From contig NW_025955209.1 of NCBI RefSeq assembly GCF_022376445.1, positions 1 to 57,675 of the forward strand: 57,675 bases of DNA, in the 5' to 3' direction. Under the pieces are notes generated by a model. It had not been told where the DNA came from, made no database searches, and saw only the letters and a list, made by a program, of their open reading frames with translations. Positions 33,601 to 46,284 of the stretch are shown in pieces. A program made the translations under genes and the position numbers. The DNA comes from Fomitopsis serialis (Eukaryota > Basidiomycota > Agaricomycetes > Polyporales > Fomitopsidaceae). The stretch's first letter is position 1. Every line of letters starts with the position of its first letter.

Positions 33601-35412
33601 CAGCATGACTGCAGGCAAATTCAGCGAAGCGAGGCTTGTACTTGAAGTGCCGTCGTGCTTGAGAGAGTCCATGAGGAGTGATGGGACGGCCAGCAGAGTC
33701 TGTAGACACATTCACTTCTCTGAAAGAAGGCTGTGAGCGGAGCTGTATGGACTGCTCCGACATCATTTCCTAGCAGTGACGTATCGGTCAGTTCGCGAAC
33801 TCGTCAGACAGCCTGATAGGGCCACTTACAAGGATAATACTGCTATCGAGTGTCGACTTGTCCTCTGCCTTGATCTACGAAAGCGTTTTGGTGACAGCAC
33901 GAACGGATTCTGGGAGGATCTGACCTTCGATGGGCAAACTAGTTCGAGTAATGCCTTGTATCTGCATTTTCGATGTTTCCAGATCATCTGGTCGAGGATA
34001 TGCAGCGCGGCTTTCACTCTCTTGGGAGTTTTCTGCGCCCCGGCTCTCTGAATTCGGCATTTGAGCTCATACCAACTGACACAAACTACCCATCAACGAA
34101 CCTTGATCTCACTTTCCCGGTCCAGGTAGTCGAGCGACTTATGCGATTGAAAGCTAGCCCGCTCATTCTCGACGAACGGGTGCGATAGGCCATACTGGCG
34201 TGGAAATACGTACTTCGCGAGATGTCGCACATGTGCCTCTAGTTCCTTTGGGTCGAGACCGCCGCGACAGTCTGCAGTGGTAATGCGATGTGAATAGTAT
34301 GATGGGGAAATCACATTTAATACATCTGCGAGAAGAGGTCGACTGTTACGTTCGTGATGTAGAGGAGGTTTGCGACTTACGTTTTGGAGGAAGACCGATA
34401 ACAATTGTGCTATTCTTTGGAACGAGGTATGGCCACGAGTAAAACAAACGAGATCGTGGGATGACGATGTCGGCCGTGGTTCGCCTGCATCCCCATGAAT
34501 CAATTGAATCAATTCACAAGCGCATATACGCACTTGACAAGCGTCGTCGCAGCACGTCTTTTTGCAGACGACGTTGAGTCCAATCGGGTAGCGGAGTCAG
34601 CTTTCATGCGCTTTCGGGGCCTCTCGTCTAATTGAGGGCTAACGGCTTTGCGCTTCAGACTGCCCGCTTTGCTCTTAGATAGAGCCGAAAACTGCGCTCC
34701 ATGTATGCCCGACACAAATGGAGGCGCCTTAAGGTGAATGATAGGTTCGCCCGTGACTTGACATAGACAGTCATTGGGAAGCGGGATGAATATGGAAGTT
34801 TCTGTTAGGAGATGAAACATCACGTCTTCACCAATCCTTCGCAGGGCATATCAGAATAAGCCTTAGAAAAGAATCTATGGGAGCACCCACCTCTCGAACA
34901 GCGTACGCCACTCAGATGATTGTATGGTCGTCACATTGGTGTTGATGAAGTAGTTGACGAGGGGTACGCGTGTGCCAACGCGCCCGACCTCTCCATTGTG
35001 TCTGGCCTTTACACGCTCAGTAATTCATTGTATACCTCGTCTTAGCACGTACTTGGCGATATCCAGAGGCTATGATGTTCGTCGAGCGACCTTTACCTTT
35101 GGACAGCAATCGTTCCTGCGCCTTGTCGATGACCTATTTTGATGTTATGGAAATCACTGTTTCCGTCCGCAAGGTGCAGTCACTGACCTCGTGTAGATGT
35201 ACCATAGGCGGCTTGGCGTTGATTTTTCTACGGTCGGTGAGAGGTGCCTCTGGGACGACATGGGATCCTCGTAGGAGGGCAGTAAAGCTGGGAGGATCAT
35301 CCGACCGTAGAATTGAGGAACCATCCTCGAAGCATACGTGATTCTGAAGATACTGGTGTAGGCCGCTTACCACGGGATAGTAGGCCTGCAAGATGGACAA
35401 TGTCACTGCCAT
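30657..35412 (-). CDS. TERT: Telomerase reverse transcriptase
   Basis: This is the catalytic subunit of telomerase, split by at least ten short introns; the boundaries of most exons are approximate. Motifs appear in the correct order on the minus strand. At the N-terminus is LSILQAYYPVVSGLHQYLQN (35412 downwards), then VIDKAQERLLSKGKGRSTNI (near 35100), VNYFINTNVTTIQSSEWRTL (near 34920) and the QFP-type MFHLLTETSIFIPLPND (near 34800). They are followed by PRSRLFYSWPY, YVFPRQYGLSHPF (near 34200), PKRVKAALHIL and KCRYKALLELVCPSK (34050-33930), and the T motif TTFYVTESSAFRRRVLYFRQ (near 33140). Motifs 1-2 are LGFSFVRLLPKETGVRPIVN (near 32900). Motif A is YFVKVDVQACFDTIEQ (near 32450) with the first catalytic Asp; motif B' is GIPQGSVLSTLLC (near 31900); motif C is LVDDYLFLTT (near 31735). 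Motif E is FPWCGFMINM, and the C-terminal extension ends with WLGTHAFHTVL. I start at 35412; an in-frame ATG at 35589 is possible. Confidence 0.93.
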
Positions 35413-35741
35413 CGTGGACAGAACGAAGCCACAATTGGCTCTTGGACCGTGACAGTGGAGCGCGTCGATTCGGAAGTCGCGTCGCGGTAGGTACACGACC
35501 ACGTGCTCGTGGCCCACCGCAAACGCCTGCCGCGGTGCAACGCGTTTATCGCATGGGATCGCCTCGTGTTTTGAGACGCAGAGAATCACAAATGCCCATG
35601 CATTGGCCTAGAGTACACGCATACGCAATATAAACCGAATTGTATTCTACACCAGTGCAACGAAAGCTAAGATGAAAGCAGGGAATAGATTTGGTACAGA
35701 CTACTGAGCACACGTTTCACAACCATTCAACAGCTTTCTAA
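35413..35741. other. Short intergenic region upstream of TERT
   Basis: A 329-base gap between two minus-strand genes. The upstream frame of TERT stays open to 35589, but no motif supports coding there. Confidence 0.45.
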
Positions 35742-36734
35742 TCACGCATCGACTTCTGACTTCTTGTCCCGATTCAAGAAACCTAGAAGAGGAGATGAAC
35801 CTCATGATGAGGGACTCAGCAATTATCTTACCTTTGAACTTTTGGTTGTGAACCTTTTCCCGCTCCTTGTCCATCGCTCGCAATCGTGCAAACTCAGCAT
35901 TGATGGCAGGAGCATCTTCCGAAACATATCGCTCAGTTTAGTCGTGTGGAACCAAACCGCGTTGCTATAAAGCCGTACCTGCTTCATTCTTCTTCAGCAA
36001 GTCTTCAAGAATCTTCTCTGCCTTCTCGAAGTAGCCTGTCTCTCCAAGAGCCTTCGCCTTCCTGAAGAGAGCCTTGTAATTCTCCTCATTTAAGGCTAGA
36101 GCCTACATTATGTGAGTCAGCTCGCCATGGCCCAGTTCGGCGACCTCACCTTGTCCGCCGTCTCTATGGCACGTTTCCAGTTGCCTTGCTTCAGATGACA
36201 AGCAGACATATTGGAGTATATTTTTTCCATGATATCATCCGCCTGATCCACACGCGTATGTCAAACTTGTCACCAACTGCAACGAACAATCGTACTTGCC
36301 TCAGTCCTCTGTTTCGGAGGTGAGGTTCCGTCCAGAGGAGAAGTCGTTGCCGCCGCTATGGGTGAGAGTGCATTCCTATCATAGAAACGCGTTAGCTTGA
36401 CCTGCACAGAAGTGTAGCTCCTGCGGACTCACTTGTCTATTCCTTTCAGATACAGTATCGACTGGTACAACAGCCCACTTTCATCAGATGATGTCAATAC
36501 CAGAGAATATGGAATTACCTCGTAGTACGATCTGAGAGCTAAGTATGAGGACAAACGCGTTCAGAATGCTAGAAAGGGAGCTTGCATTCCGCAGAGTAGT
36601 GCGCACCGCTCTTTAGGTCCCCACCCTTGAATGCTTGGTCGGCTACGTCTTTCTTCTCTTTGGCAATCTCAAGCTTCTTGAGAACATCAGGGTTTGGTTG
36701 CTGAACCTCTTCAGTGCCGTTGAGTTGCGCCATC
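35742..36734 (-). CDS. Small TPR (tetratricopeptide) protein
   Basis: A multi-exon gene of about 200 residues. It begins MAQLNGTEEVQQPNPDVLKK at 36734 and ends GFLNRDKKSEVDA at 35742; introns lie near 36602-36546, 36505-36470, 36420-36370, 36300-36235, 36150-36100, 35990-35910 and 35835-35783. Three TPR-like helix pairs are visible: KKDVADQAFKGGDLKSALRS, EKIYSNMSACHLKQGNWKRA with IETADKALALNEENYKALFR, and KAKALGETGYFEKAEKILED. The arrangement resembles the TPR domain of co-chaperones, but the Lys/Arg clamp for EEVD binding cannot be confirmed. It is divergent from the next small gene with 254 bases between starts. Confidence 0.78.
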
Positions 36735-36988
36735 GTAAAGTGATCAGCTTTCGAATGTAAGGAAGCGTACGCGTGTGGTCAGGGGATGTAAACCTGTGGC
36801 ACAAGGGCGCTTATGCTGGGATTGCTTCGGTGTACCACGCGATTCTCACGCATAGAATGGCCACTGATCCCTCTACAAGGGAGCGGTAACTAACGCATAC
36901 TTACAGCTCGACTGAACCCGACTACCCAGCCTATTCTAGCACGCCCATCTTTCTCCTATAGCACAAGCTCGCTGCTCGAGTATAAGAC
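36735..36988. promoter_or_regulatory. Shared divergent promoter, TPR gene / 80-residue protein
   Basis: Two divergent start codons lie 254 bases apart. No clear TATA box is seen; a GAGTATAAGAC sequence at about 36978 is too close to the plus-strand start to be certain. Confidence 0.4.
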
Positions 36989-37292
36989 ATGTCGCTCTTC
37001 TCGAACATACTCGGCGGCATGGCCTTCGGGTTCGCTGCGCGTGTCGGCCAGCTGGCCATCCAGAAGCGGAACATCTACGACAGTACGTGTCCCTGCGCCG
37101 TTGCCCACTCGCAATATTGTCAACATCTAACGACTCTGTCTAGACCTGGCGGGACACGCCGTGTCAACGGCAGCCTTTGGCTTCGTAGGATACTGGGCGT
37201 ATAAGTGGGACGAGCGGGCTGCGGTGCTCATCGCAGAGAAGCGGGCCCAGATTGCTGCACGGAGAGAGGCCGCAGCAGCAGCACACTCATGA
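36989..37292 (+). CDS. 80-residue single-helix protein, probably mitochondrial
   Basis: Two exons (36989-37082, 37144-37292) encode 80 residues. The N-terminus is SLFSNILGGMAFGFAARVGQ, followed by LAIQKRNIYDN, a hydrophobic segment STAAFGFVGYWAYKWDERAA and an alanine/arginine-rich helix ending AAHS. Size and pattern resemble small accessory subunits of mitochondrial respiratory complexes (complex I type). That is an impression, not a motif match. The intron phase is correct and both ends are well defined. Confidence 0.72.
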
Positions 37293-38565
37293 GGACAGAC
37301 AGCTTCATTCCGGTGTGTATGAACCAGTGCTGTTATGGATGCCCTGTGCTGAGCTACGCTCCAGTATGTAGGTTGGTTGCGATAGCCAGCTGCGAAGCCT
37401 GTACGATGAGGGAAATACATTTCACGGTGCGATTTTCGAACGGACGATGACGACGGTGAAGCAGTTCAGAATACAGTCTGTTCTGTACTGAGGAGGACCG
37501 GTGCAAATCGCTCGTTCATGACGGATAAATAGTGGACAACGACTGAAGTTCGCGCAGCGATCTGTCGACTCCGAGGACGCGACTGTAACTTAAGGCATGG
37601 TCAGGTAGTACCCCTGCCTTTGCGCATCGTCAAACAGTGCATATAAGTCTAGATCTTAGGCCTGGAGCCCACCAACACTTGATAACTAACGGTGATGTCT
37701 AGTATTCCTTCGGTTCAGTATGTGTGTGCTGCTTTGTACATCCTGCTACACGTACACCTATCTTACTACGACGGCAGCAAAAGGGCAAGGGTTGTACACG
37801 GAATGAAAGAGGTCAATAGAGGGAAAGAACTGTGGTGTCATCACAACAGGTAGTGTGCGACGGTTGCAGATAACGAAAGCGAACAAATAATCCCAGATAC
37901 CCTGGATCGGATGACCTCGGAGAGAACACGACGAATAGAAAGCAGGCGAAAGAGCGACAGGAAGATACACTCCCATTGCAACATGCAATGGGGTACAAGG
38001 AAAGGGAAGAAACGCGGCAAAACATATGGTACACGCCCGAAGGCATACTTACAACATTTCCGAGAGGTGGATGAGATACAGCAGATTTGAAACCATGCCG
38101 TAGCACTGTTTGACGAGTGACGAGTCACTGGTATGCAGGACGAGCCGGACAAAGGAGCGTTTGTGTACACGATCAGGAAAGGAGGGGCGAATTGTACAGA
38201 ATACGACGAGATGATATGGAGAGGCGACCGGTTGTTCTTGCTGAGACGCTTGGATTTGTGACGCGAGCGAAGCTTATGGAGCCACCTTCCGCAAGATATG
38301 TGTATGAACAATGAGGGTGTGGGTGCCGGCAGCGGCGCGATTCGAAAGGCGAGCAGATAGGTATATCGAGCATCCGGTGTTACTTGTCCTTGTTGATGAT
38401 ATAGCGATAGATTAGCGATGTATATGTCGAGGTACATTGTTGTCGGTGCGATAGATGGAGCAAGGAGGCCCGAGAAGGTGAATGGATAACGAGCCACCAT
38501 ACAAACCCTCGAGACGCAGCCAGCAAGCGAGCACGTACGGGCAAGGACGACCCGTCAGCTCAAGC
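37293..38565. other. 1.3 kb without a recognised gene
   Basis: Short frames on both strands lack motifs and splice logic. Part of it must hold the 3' ends of the two flanking convergent genes. Confidence 0.45.
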
Positions 38566-40251
38566 TTACACCATTTGGAATGCACTGCCCAGGCTCGCTC
38601 CGGCGGAGGGAGAGCCGCTTTTCTCAGTAGGAGAGCCGGGGCTGCCGAAGGAGATCTTGCGCGCAACGGGACAGTGGGGCAGCTTGCTACCCTTCGTACG
38701 GCGAAGAGCCTTCGAGCTTGCGGGGGTCGCAGTGACGGTGCTTTCCACGGCAGGAGCGTCGGGGGACTTCGGAGAGAGATGATGGGTCTGACGGTCAGCA
38801 CAAGGGGTACGTCGGCTTGGGGTGGGCGGCTCGAAGCTCGATTGCAGCTGAGGCAGCTCGCCTCCCAATATACTGGGGTTACGTTGTATGTTGGCACGAG
38901 GCTTGGCCGGGCGACGCGCCGGCGTGTCCTTGCTGCTCCTTGACGTCTTAGCCGGGGACGACTTGGGGGGCTTTCGAGTTCGGGATATTTCGGGGGATTT
39001 GACAGGAGAAGTGGGCGGACTGGCTGGGGAGGCAATCTTCACCCGAGCCTTCTTCGCCTTCATACTCCGCAGCTTCTCTTCCTCATCAGATGATGTAGCG
39101 TCCGAATCCCTACCGCTCAGGCTCATGGCCCCTGAACTTCGTTTCGAGAGAGCACCAAAGGACGGTGCACGCTTCAAGCCTTGGCCAGGCCCGTACAACA
39201 TCGATCCGGCGAACGATTCGGTACGCTTGATACGCTGCATGCGAGGATCGACGGCGGGCATGACGAAAGAATCCGACGAGTTTGACATATCAGACATGGA
39301 TCTCCGAAGACGGGGAATACGAGAGCTGGAATGGTTGGAATTAAGAGTGGTAGAGCTGGGAGTTGAAGGAAAGAAGGCCTGTCCGCCTGGAGCGCGGAAG
39401 GGGGAAGTCGAACGAGACGAGGGGGCTGCATATGATTGAAATGATGAGGTCGAGAGGAAGCGGTCAGCGTTCTGGAGACGTTGTGATAGACTGGGAATCC
39501 GCATGTTAGTACGCGACGAGGTTGATGGAGGGTGCGATATACACACCGACTGATGTTGTCGTTATCCGCCCAATTACGCGCTTCCACTTGCATAAAGTCC
39601 ATACTCGACTGCCGATACAACGGGCGTTTGGTAGCAACGCGCGCTGTCTGCTGTTGTTCGTCGGTGTCACTCCCTTCCTCTTCTGCGATAGTGTCACTGG
39701 CTCCATCGTTTACCGTCTCCTTGGCGAGAGCTCGCGCAAGCTCAACAATCTTTGCACGCGTCGCCCGCAGGGAATGGGGCCAGCTGACAGGTCCCTTCGC
39801 TTCTGCTACACCGCGGGCGATCTTATCAAGGAGATTTGATGGAGGTACGGGACCGTTGAACGGAGTGAGAAGATGCGCAGGAAGGGCGTCGAGAGTCTGG
39901 AGTAGTACACAGAGTCAGGAAAGGATGAAGACGACGAGATGTTGGGGATGGGAAGGCAGGGTGAATTTCCAGTGCTGTATGGGAATCTGTGCTTACCCTA
40001 GATAATAAACGCGTCTGCTCCGGACTCCATTCCGCCTCTAGATCTTCCGTCCCATCGTAGTTTGAGCTGTTCCAACTGTCACTGCTGTAACGCTTCTGCG
40101 ATGACACGGGCAGGAAGGGGAGAGGCGTGTTGGAGTTGGGCGGAGTACGGGGAGAGGAGTCCTGAGACGCGTGGGATAATCTACGCCGAGGGAAGGGAGG
40201 GGGCATGGCGGGAGTGAGCGACGAGACGGCAGCAGGAGGCCGTCTTTGCAT
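38566..40251 (-). CDS. Disordered Ser/Pro/Arg-rich protein, unknown function
   Basis: Minus-strand exons 40251-39997, 39896-39547, 39490-38566 encode 509 residues. I do not recognise a domain. The N-terminus is Pro/Ser-rich (PPPFPRRRLSHASQDSSPRT). A short ordered helix (VSWPHSLRATRAKIVELARA) and an acidic patch (AEEEGSDTDEQQQT) lie in exon 2, and the last exon is a long series of basic SP/TP motifs (SPPTSPVKSPEISRTRKPPK). Such composition is typical of nuclear or cytoskeletal phosphoproteins. A KISFGSPGSP stretch near the C-terminus looks conserved in style. Phases agree at both introns. Confidence 0.78.
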
Positions 40252-42730
40252 ACTGTCCTAGAGAAACGAGAGGAAAAGGCCAGATAATGGAGGTTTAGAG
40301 TACGACACGACGGGCAGCGATCAACGTCTGTTTACGTACCGGCCTCGTTGCCACGTTCTCGTTTAGGGCAGGCATTTACGCGCATCGCCCTCCCACGGCC
40401 AGCCACAGGCGCGTCATCGATTGTGCTGGCAACCGACAAAATTTGTGGGCAGTTCAACGCACCTTGTCCTCGAAATGTGGCCTACCTTCTCGCTCAGCAA
40501 CGCACAACGTGTCATTGGGTGATGTATGGGAGGCTATGAGACCGGTGGATACCCAGGAGCCCTTTCAAGGGAAGAAAGGCATCGACGACCATACTCATCG
40601 CTCACCTGGGCCGTCTTCCACAACGTTCATGGCGAGACCAAAGTTCGGGATGCAGATGCAGAAGACATCGCTCACCATGAGGTCTATAGCCTTTCAGAAA
40701 CTATGAAGCTCACAATCCACGGACGACACGAGCATATGGGACCCTGCAGGGATACGGCGTGTGCATCGAGAGAATTACCATCCCACCGCCTGGGGCATGG
40801 CAAGTCATTGTGAGAGGAAGAGGTGCGAACTGTCGTCTGAGCGCTGGGCTGGGCAGTGAGGGTGAGGGGTGTAGAACGGGAGCGAAAGGATGCTTACGCC
40901 ACCATCATCATGTTCGGTAAGAAGGAGTGGAAAGGATGTCATGGACGCGCACACCTGATCAGATATCTGAGTGGGTCTGTGCACAGCGCAACGCAGCCGG
41001 CCGAATCCTCGGTACTTGCGCGGAGTCCGTCCGCCTTCGGAGTCGAGTTATCAGGTTATGTATTACTCACGGAGTTCAACTTGAGTTCAACCGTGGCACG
41101 CTTTCGGAATCATAATGACATACAGGGAACCCGCCGTCTCCCGAGACTAGATAATTACTGATACAAGCATGCTATTTGCGCACGGGAATACATGAAGGAA
41201 ATGAAAGGCACCCTGTAAGGATACCCACATATGTAACGGCTGAGATGGAACGAGGCCGAACGGCGCTGCGTCTGTTCCAATTCTGACTGGCTACACACCA
41301 CGCTTTCGCGGTCTCCTTTCAATAGAAAGGCGTCTGATAGACAGCATGCTTGCTACGGAGTTATGAGGCCGGTAGTCCTAGTCATGTATCAACCGACTCC
41401 ACCAATTTGTATGATCAGCTTGCATTTATTGCGGGGAAGCACAAGGGAAGCATCTTGGTATCCATGGACAGTTGAATCGAACGCAAACAACTTCGCGCGC
41501 TAGCTTGTGGACCTGCTAGACGTCGGGCGCCGTCGTTCCCTCTGGGAAGCGCGAACGAACGACCGTCAGCGTTATCCACAAAGGTTGAGAATTAAGCCAG
41601 AGGAAATACCAAGAGATGCGCATGGACGTCCGAGCCTGGCACAAGTCTGGCATACCCGGCGGTGAACAACTACTGTACCGCAGCCGATATTTCATATTCC
41701 TGCCGCAATCGCCAGTCGATCAGCTTCCCAGCGCCGACAAGAAGGCAGAATTACACATACGAGACTTCATGCCATCCGTGGCAGAGGGCTGCGCTCGAGG
41801 CACAACGAGACAGATCTCCAACAATGACGCATTGAAAGCCCGGATATACTCATGGGCCTATCGAGAGGCCAAGGAGCGTTCTGTGTCAATGTATAGCATT
41901 TGACGCGACGCTACAATTCGCCAGGTCAGCAAGGCGCAGCGTTTAACCCCAGAAGGAGGGCGTACGAGAAAGCACAGAGCCTTGGAGGTGGTCGCTCCCT
42001 TGGTGCGCCGGCCGCATTGCCCATGAATTTATAACTCTACAGGCCCAAATAACGGGGGAAGGGGGAAATTCGAATCGCAAGCTACAAAGGAATTCTCGTA
42101 CCGTGATCTCCTTTTGACTAGCCTCACGCTGAGCACCTGATCGCGGGCGTGAATATCGCTAGGAGACGATGTGAAGGTGAGTGACAAGGCAAAATGTCGC
42201 CGGATGCTCAGGAAGCAAAAGACCGACAAATTTTTCTTTCGCGTCGACTTCCTGTCGGCAGTACAATTCGTTAGATGCTATGTAATGATGAACGGCGGTA
42301 AGACTCGCCTTGGGTGCGCTGCCTTCGTGCTCCTGTCAACGGGTTTATTCGCGAGTAGAATGATTCTGGAGAAGAGTCTGAATCCGCGTAGTTAACGAGC
42401 AATCTGGGAACGGCCCCTCCGCCGCTATGTCGCCAGATCCCCAAGGCGCAACATTCAGAACAAGACACAGACACATAACAAGACAGACACATACTGGCTG
42501 CATGGGTGGGAGCACCCAGAGGTGGACGGCCGATAGTTAAGCTTTAAGGCTGGACACGGCGCTCGATTGTAATCGATACGGCGGCTTGCGGTTGCATACC
42601 CAGAAAGTACAAGGGGGCACACACAACAACACAGCACATAAGTCCAATGAACATAAAGAATATAGATAAGGACGTAAGAAAAAATACAAGGGAATGCAGA
42701 ACAAGGAACGAGGAAATGACAGCTCCGTGC
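40252..42730. other. 2.5 kb without a recognised gene
   Basis: Base composition and the shortness of frames suggest non-coding or decayed DNA. The longest frames (40348-40539, 40526-40813, 40856-41161, 41616-41903) share no motif and no repeats with the rest of the window. No transposon domain is visible. Confidence 0.45.
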
Positions 42731-44088
42731 TCACGACTTCGTCTGGATCTTCCTCGTCAGCGTCCTCAGCCGCTCTGCGTTCTTCTTCCGCCGCTCGATA
42801 TCCACGTCGACGCTCATGCTGCCCTTGGAGAGGCCCACGTTCGAGCGCGGCGCCACGGTGTAGCTGCCCAGCTCGCGCTGCGGGATCATGACCGCGTTCT
42901 TCCGCACGCGGTTCTTATCGCTCTCCTTCGCCCGCGCGAGAATCGTGTTGAGCCGCTCTGGCCCGCGCGAGGCAGCGTCGCCGTCGCCGATCTGCGCGGT
43001 CGGGACGATACGGTCGCGGTAGGACGCGCTGCGCTTGATGATCGGTCGCGACCAGGTAGAGACAAGGTCGTGGGCGAGGCGTTGAATGTCGGGGGTGACG
43101 CGCTTGCTTTTTGTATAGAAAACGATGACACGGCCGATGCCGGACTCTTTCAGCACGCTCGTGTCGATGAATTCCATCTTCTTGAGGATGGGGAAGAACT
43201 CCCTTTGGATGTCGAGGGCGGGGAGAGAGCGGTCCGGTAAAGGGTCCAACCATTTCCGTACACCCTCGAGTAAATTGTTGTCTGCAATGGACTCTGCAAG
43301 CGAATTCCTTGTAAACCGACAGTTAGAACGTGATCACCAAAGTCCAAATGCAAGACACACTTTCGCAGTACCTCCATCACTTGCGGCAGGAGCCTTAGCT
43401 TAGCCATAGCGGGGAGCTTCTCCCTGTTCGCCTGCTCGTCGTCTTGGGCAGCCGCTATCATCGCCTCCCGGAGCCGCGAAACCTCTTCGTCCGCCACTCG
43501 GTCCAGCACGTCATCCTCGTCCTTTCTCTTCCGTTTTGGCCGCGAGGCCTTCTTCGGCTTCAGGATGGCCTCAATCTGCATGTCCAGCTTCACCTTGTTA
43601 GCTGCAGCGGCATGTCAGCGGATCCCATTGCAGCATCGAGGGCAGACGTACCCTGCTCAGGCGGCAGCTGGCTCAGGTCGATGTCCCCAGCTGCTGCTTT
43701 CGCTTCCTCTTCCGTTGCTTCGGCCTCGACTCCCCGTCCTCACCAGCGTCCGTCCTCCGCCTTCTCCGCGGCACCTTCGCCTTGGCCTTCGGTGCGCGCC
43801 GCTCCTGTACGTATTCGTCGCCGGAGTCCGCTGACGACTCTTCCTCATCGCCCATCGGCGACGCCCGCTTTGCACGTTTCTGCGGGACATCTAGTGCGTG
43901 CGCCGGTAGTGAGCATATGAGCTGAGGCCTGAGGTGAGAGGCACTTACCATCCTCCTCCGGTGCGGACAACTCGTCGTCGGACTCCCCGCCGAAGATCGC
44001 ACGCTCCAAATCCTCGAGGGCCGTGAGTCCCGTCTGCTCAAGAATACAGCAAGAATTGCCTTACATCCATTTTATTCGACGTCGACAT
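42731..44088 (-). CDS. IWS1: Transcription elongation factor IWS1/SPN1
   Basis: IWS1/SPN1 binds Spt6 and RNA polymerase II during elongation. Minus-strand exons: 44088-44065, 44033-43949, 43890-43652, 43601-43361, 43307-42731. The acidic and Lys-rich N-terminal part has a run of basic residues (RPKQRKRKRKQQ) as a likely nuclear signal. The core is the TFIIS N-terminal-like domain: KVKLDMQIEAILKPKK, LRLLPQVMEVLRKNSLAES, IADNNLLEGVRKWLDPLPD and KMEFIDTSVLKESGIGRVIV. The end is a conserved basic tail (RRKKNAERLRTLTRKIQTKS). The third exon needs one additional base after about 43686 to connect KRKQQLG with DIDLSQLPPEQ; the shift lies in a run of G. The first intron appears to be only 31 bases. 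Confidence 0.9.
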
Positions 44089-46284
44089 GGCTGCCGTGCC
44101 GGTACAAGAGAGCAGTGGCAAGTATGAGGTGCACGAGGCGCCCGAAGTCGCTACTAAGCTACGCGTGACCGTGACTCCACCGTGACACCCGACATTAGCT
44201 CTCCATTTGGAAGGCGTCGTGGTTGGCAGCGAGGTGCCACGGCGGTCGGGCATTTATATGTTTAAACTCGACACCCTGCTTTTGTTACCCTTAGCCTTGC
44301 AGCGCTTCTTACTTGAGGGTATCGGCATAAGCCAATGCACATATGCGGCTCGTGTTTTATGCGCAATATTCCCCGGCCAAGCTTTGCCAGGATGGACTGG
44401 ACGTGACATTTCAGCGGGAGCTGGAGGGGAATGTTGGACATTATGATGTGGGCGTATATGAGCAGCGGCCAACGTATGACTTAGTTCTAACTGAGGTACC
44501 GTATCTCCACCCGACATCGGACATTTCACATCATTGGCAGCATGTCCATAAGAAGTTATACGAAGCTGCCTCCTACCCCTGCGCATTCCAGTCCAGAGGC
44601 TTAAGAGACTTGCTAGGATCAAAAACAAGTTAGCCAGGAATAACACCTGCCTGGAACTCCGATCAGCGGACGAGCTTTGATATATGTATTCTGCTAGTTT
44701 CTCAACCATCGTATGCAAGTTCGACTCTACACGCGGGAGCTTGCCACTACTAGTGCACGAGAACAGTTCGCACTCATGCCGGTTACAGAATACCGTTGGG
44801 CAGAAAGACGGTGGGCAACGCGGTGTCCTGCGATTCGACGGGTGAGTGCCAGTCGTTTGATGCGGGACGGTACTCAGTACGCTAGAAATGATCACGACGT
44901 TCAATCAGAAGTGAGCTCACCGCTCGTCATCCAGTGCGCTCATCCCCTCATCGTCGGCCCATATCGATAAGTAGGTCTTCTGTGAAGTCCGAGTATGCGC
45001 CGCTACACGAAAGACCGGAGCACCGGTCAGAACCGCAAAGCACAGGAATCGGTGGGGCAGTTGCACTGCAATCACAACCACCATACCGCACATACATCCG
45101 ATTCAGCGACATGGGGCGTCAAGCTCGCCGATGGGTCCGATACAGGGTCTATACACCGGCAACGGCGCTGTATGGGAGGTAATCAAGAAACTGACAGCAC
45201 GCATCGAATGGGTTGCGCCGACAGTGCGCACGAAACTCGGTGTCTCATGCGTCGGATCTCCCCAGAGCTTCGTGTGTGTCCAACTTGAACCACACCGAGT
45301 CACGGCGAACCGAGGCAACGTTTGGTCCTCCTGCCATTCGATTGGCGCAGCGGAACTGCCTGAAACAGTGTTGGACATAGATCGGCCTCCCCATTAGGTT
45401 CGTACTGCGCCGTGCGCAGCAATTCCTGTTGCAGTACAATCGTTGTTTATGCCGACCAGCCGACGCTTGCATAGCTGCGTGTCGTCTGCAAGGGCAACAC
45501 ACACCTCCGTGAAGACTCGGCTCCCTTCTCGCGCACGAATTGCACAGTGGTACACGCTAGTCCAAACAGAAAGCAGTGCGTGAGACTTGCTGAGACGCGC
45601 TTTCATTGGCCTTTGCAAGCTACGCATTAGCTACGTGAGACGGTGCATCATCACAGGTACGGTGAGACGGTACCTGCTTCCTGGGATCTTTGTCGTATTT
45701 TTGGCTGTCTTCCAAGCGCGGCCAGAGTATCATGGATATCCATTGAGTGCTTGAGAGCTTGCACAGTTGCCACGACCTTCGGATGCCCTTGAGGCTCACA
45801 GACCGTGACAAGCGTCCAGAGCACAGTAAGTTACTAGTCGTTGGCCGGTGCGCCACACGTCTGCAACAAGCAGGTGGCGGGCGGGACGATGCCGAGGAAG
45901 GCCGGAGGAAAGGCTAAAGGAGCGCGCGCGGGTGTCAAGGAAGCTACGTAATGCTTCGGATTCGAGAGCGCCGAAGCGGAGCTTCGTGAACGGAAGACGC
46001 ACATTGACCTGCTGATTGCGGCGCGTGGTCGGACGTGGTCGGGGACTTGGAATCTACAGACAACGACCGCGTCGTCCTCGAGAATGTGAGGTGGGCGACG
46101 AAGGAGGTGAAAGACACGGAGATGCAGGTACCGAGAGATGCTCGATCGGTGGCAGGGCTTCGCGCGATATGATTTCCGTGCTTCTCTAGGGCCTGTCTCT
46201 GGCTATCTCCCGCGACGTGTGCTGCTCGCTTCCGTCTTGCTCACCGCCATTCTCGTCCTTGGTCTCGTCGTGCAGTGACGAACG
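44089..46284. other. 2.2 kb, no intact gene; possible gene remnant at 45880-46278
   Basis: Most of this stretch has only short overlapping frames. Between about 45880 and 46278 on the plus strand there are coding-like pieces in changing frames: VVGDLESTDNDRVVLENVRW, then MLDRWQGFARYDFRASLGPV and a hydrophobic end LLASVLLTAILVLGLVVQ followed by a stop. This looks like the C-terminal end of a tail-anchored membrane protein that has decayed or whose introns I cannot place. I cannot name it. Confidence 0.4.

Noticed and set aside
43690..43780. A 50-base intron in IWS1 with a GAG acceptor
   Set aside because: It would restore the frame but lacks a branch site and pyrimidines and deletes the basic nuclear-signal-like stretch. 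One missing G in a G run explains the shift more simply.
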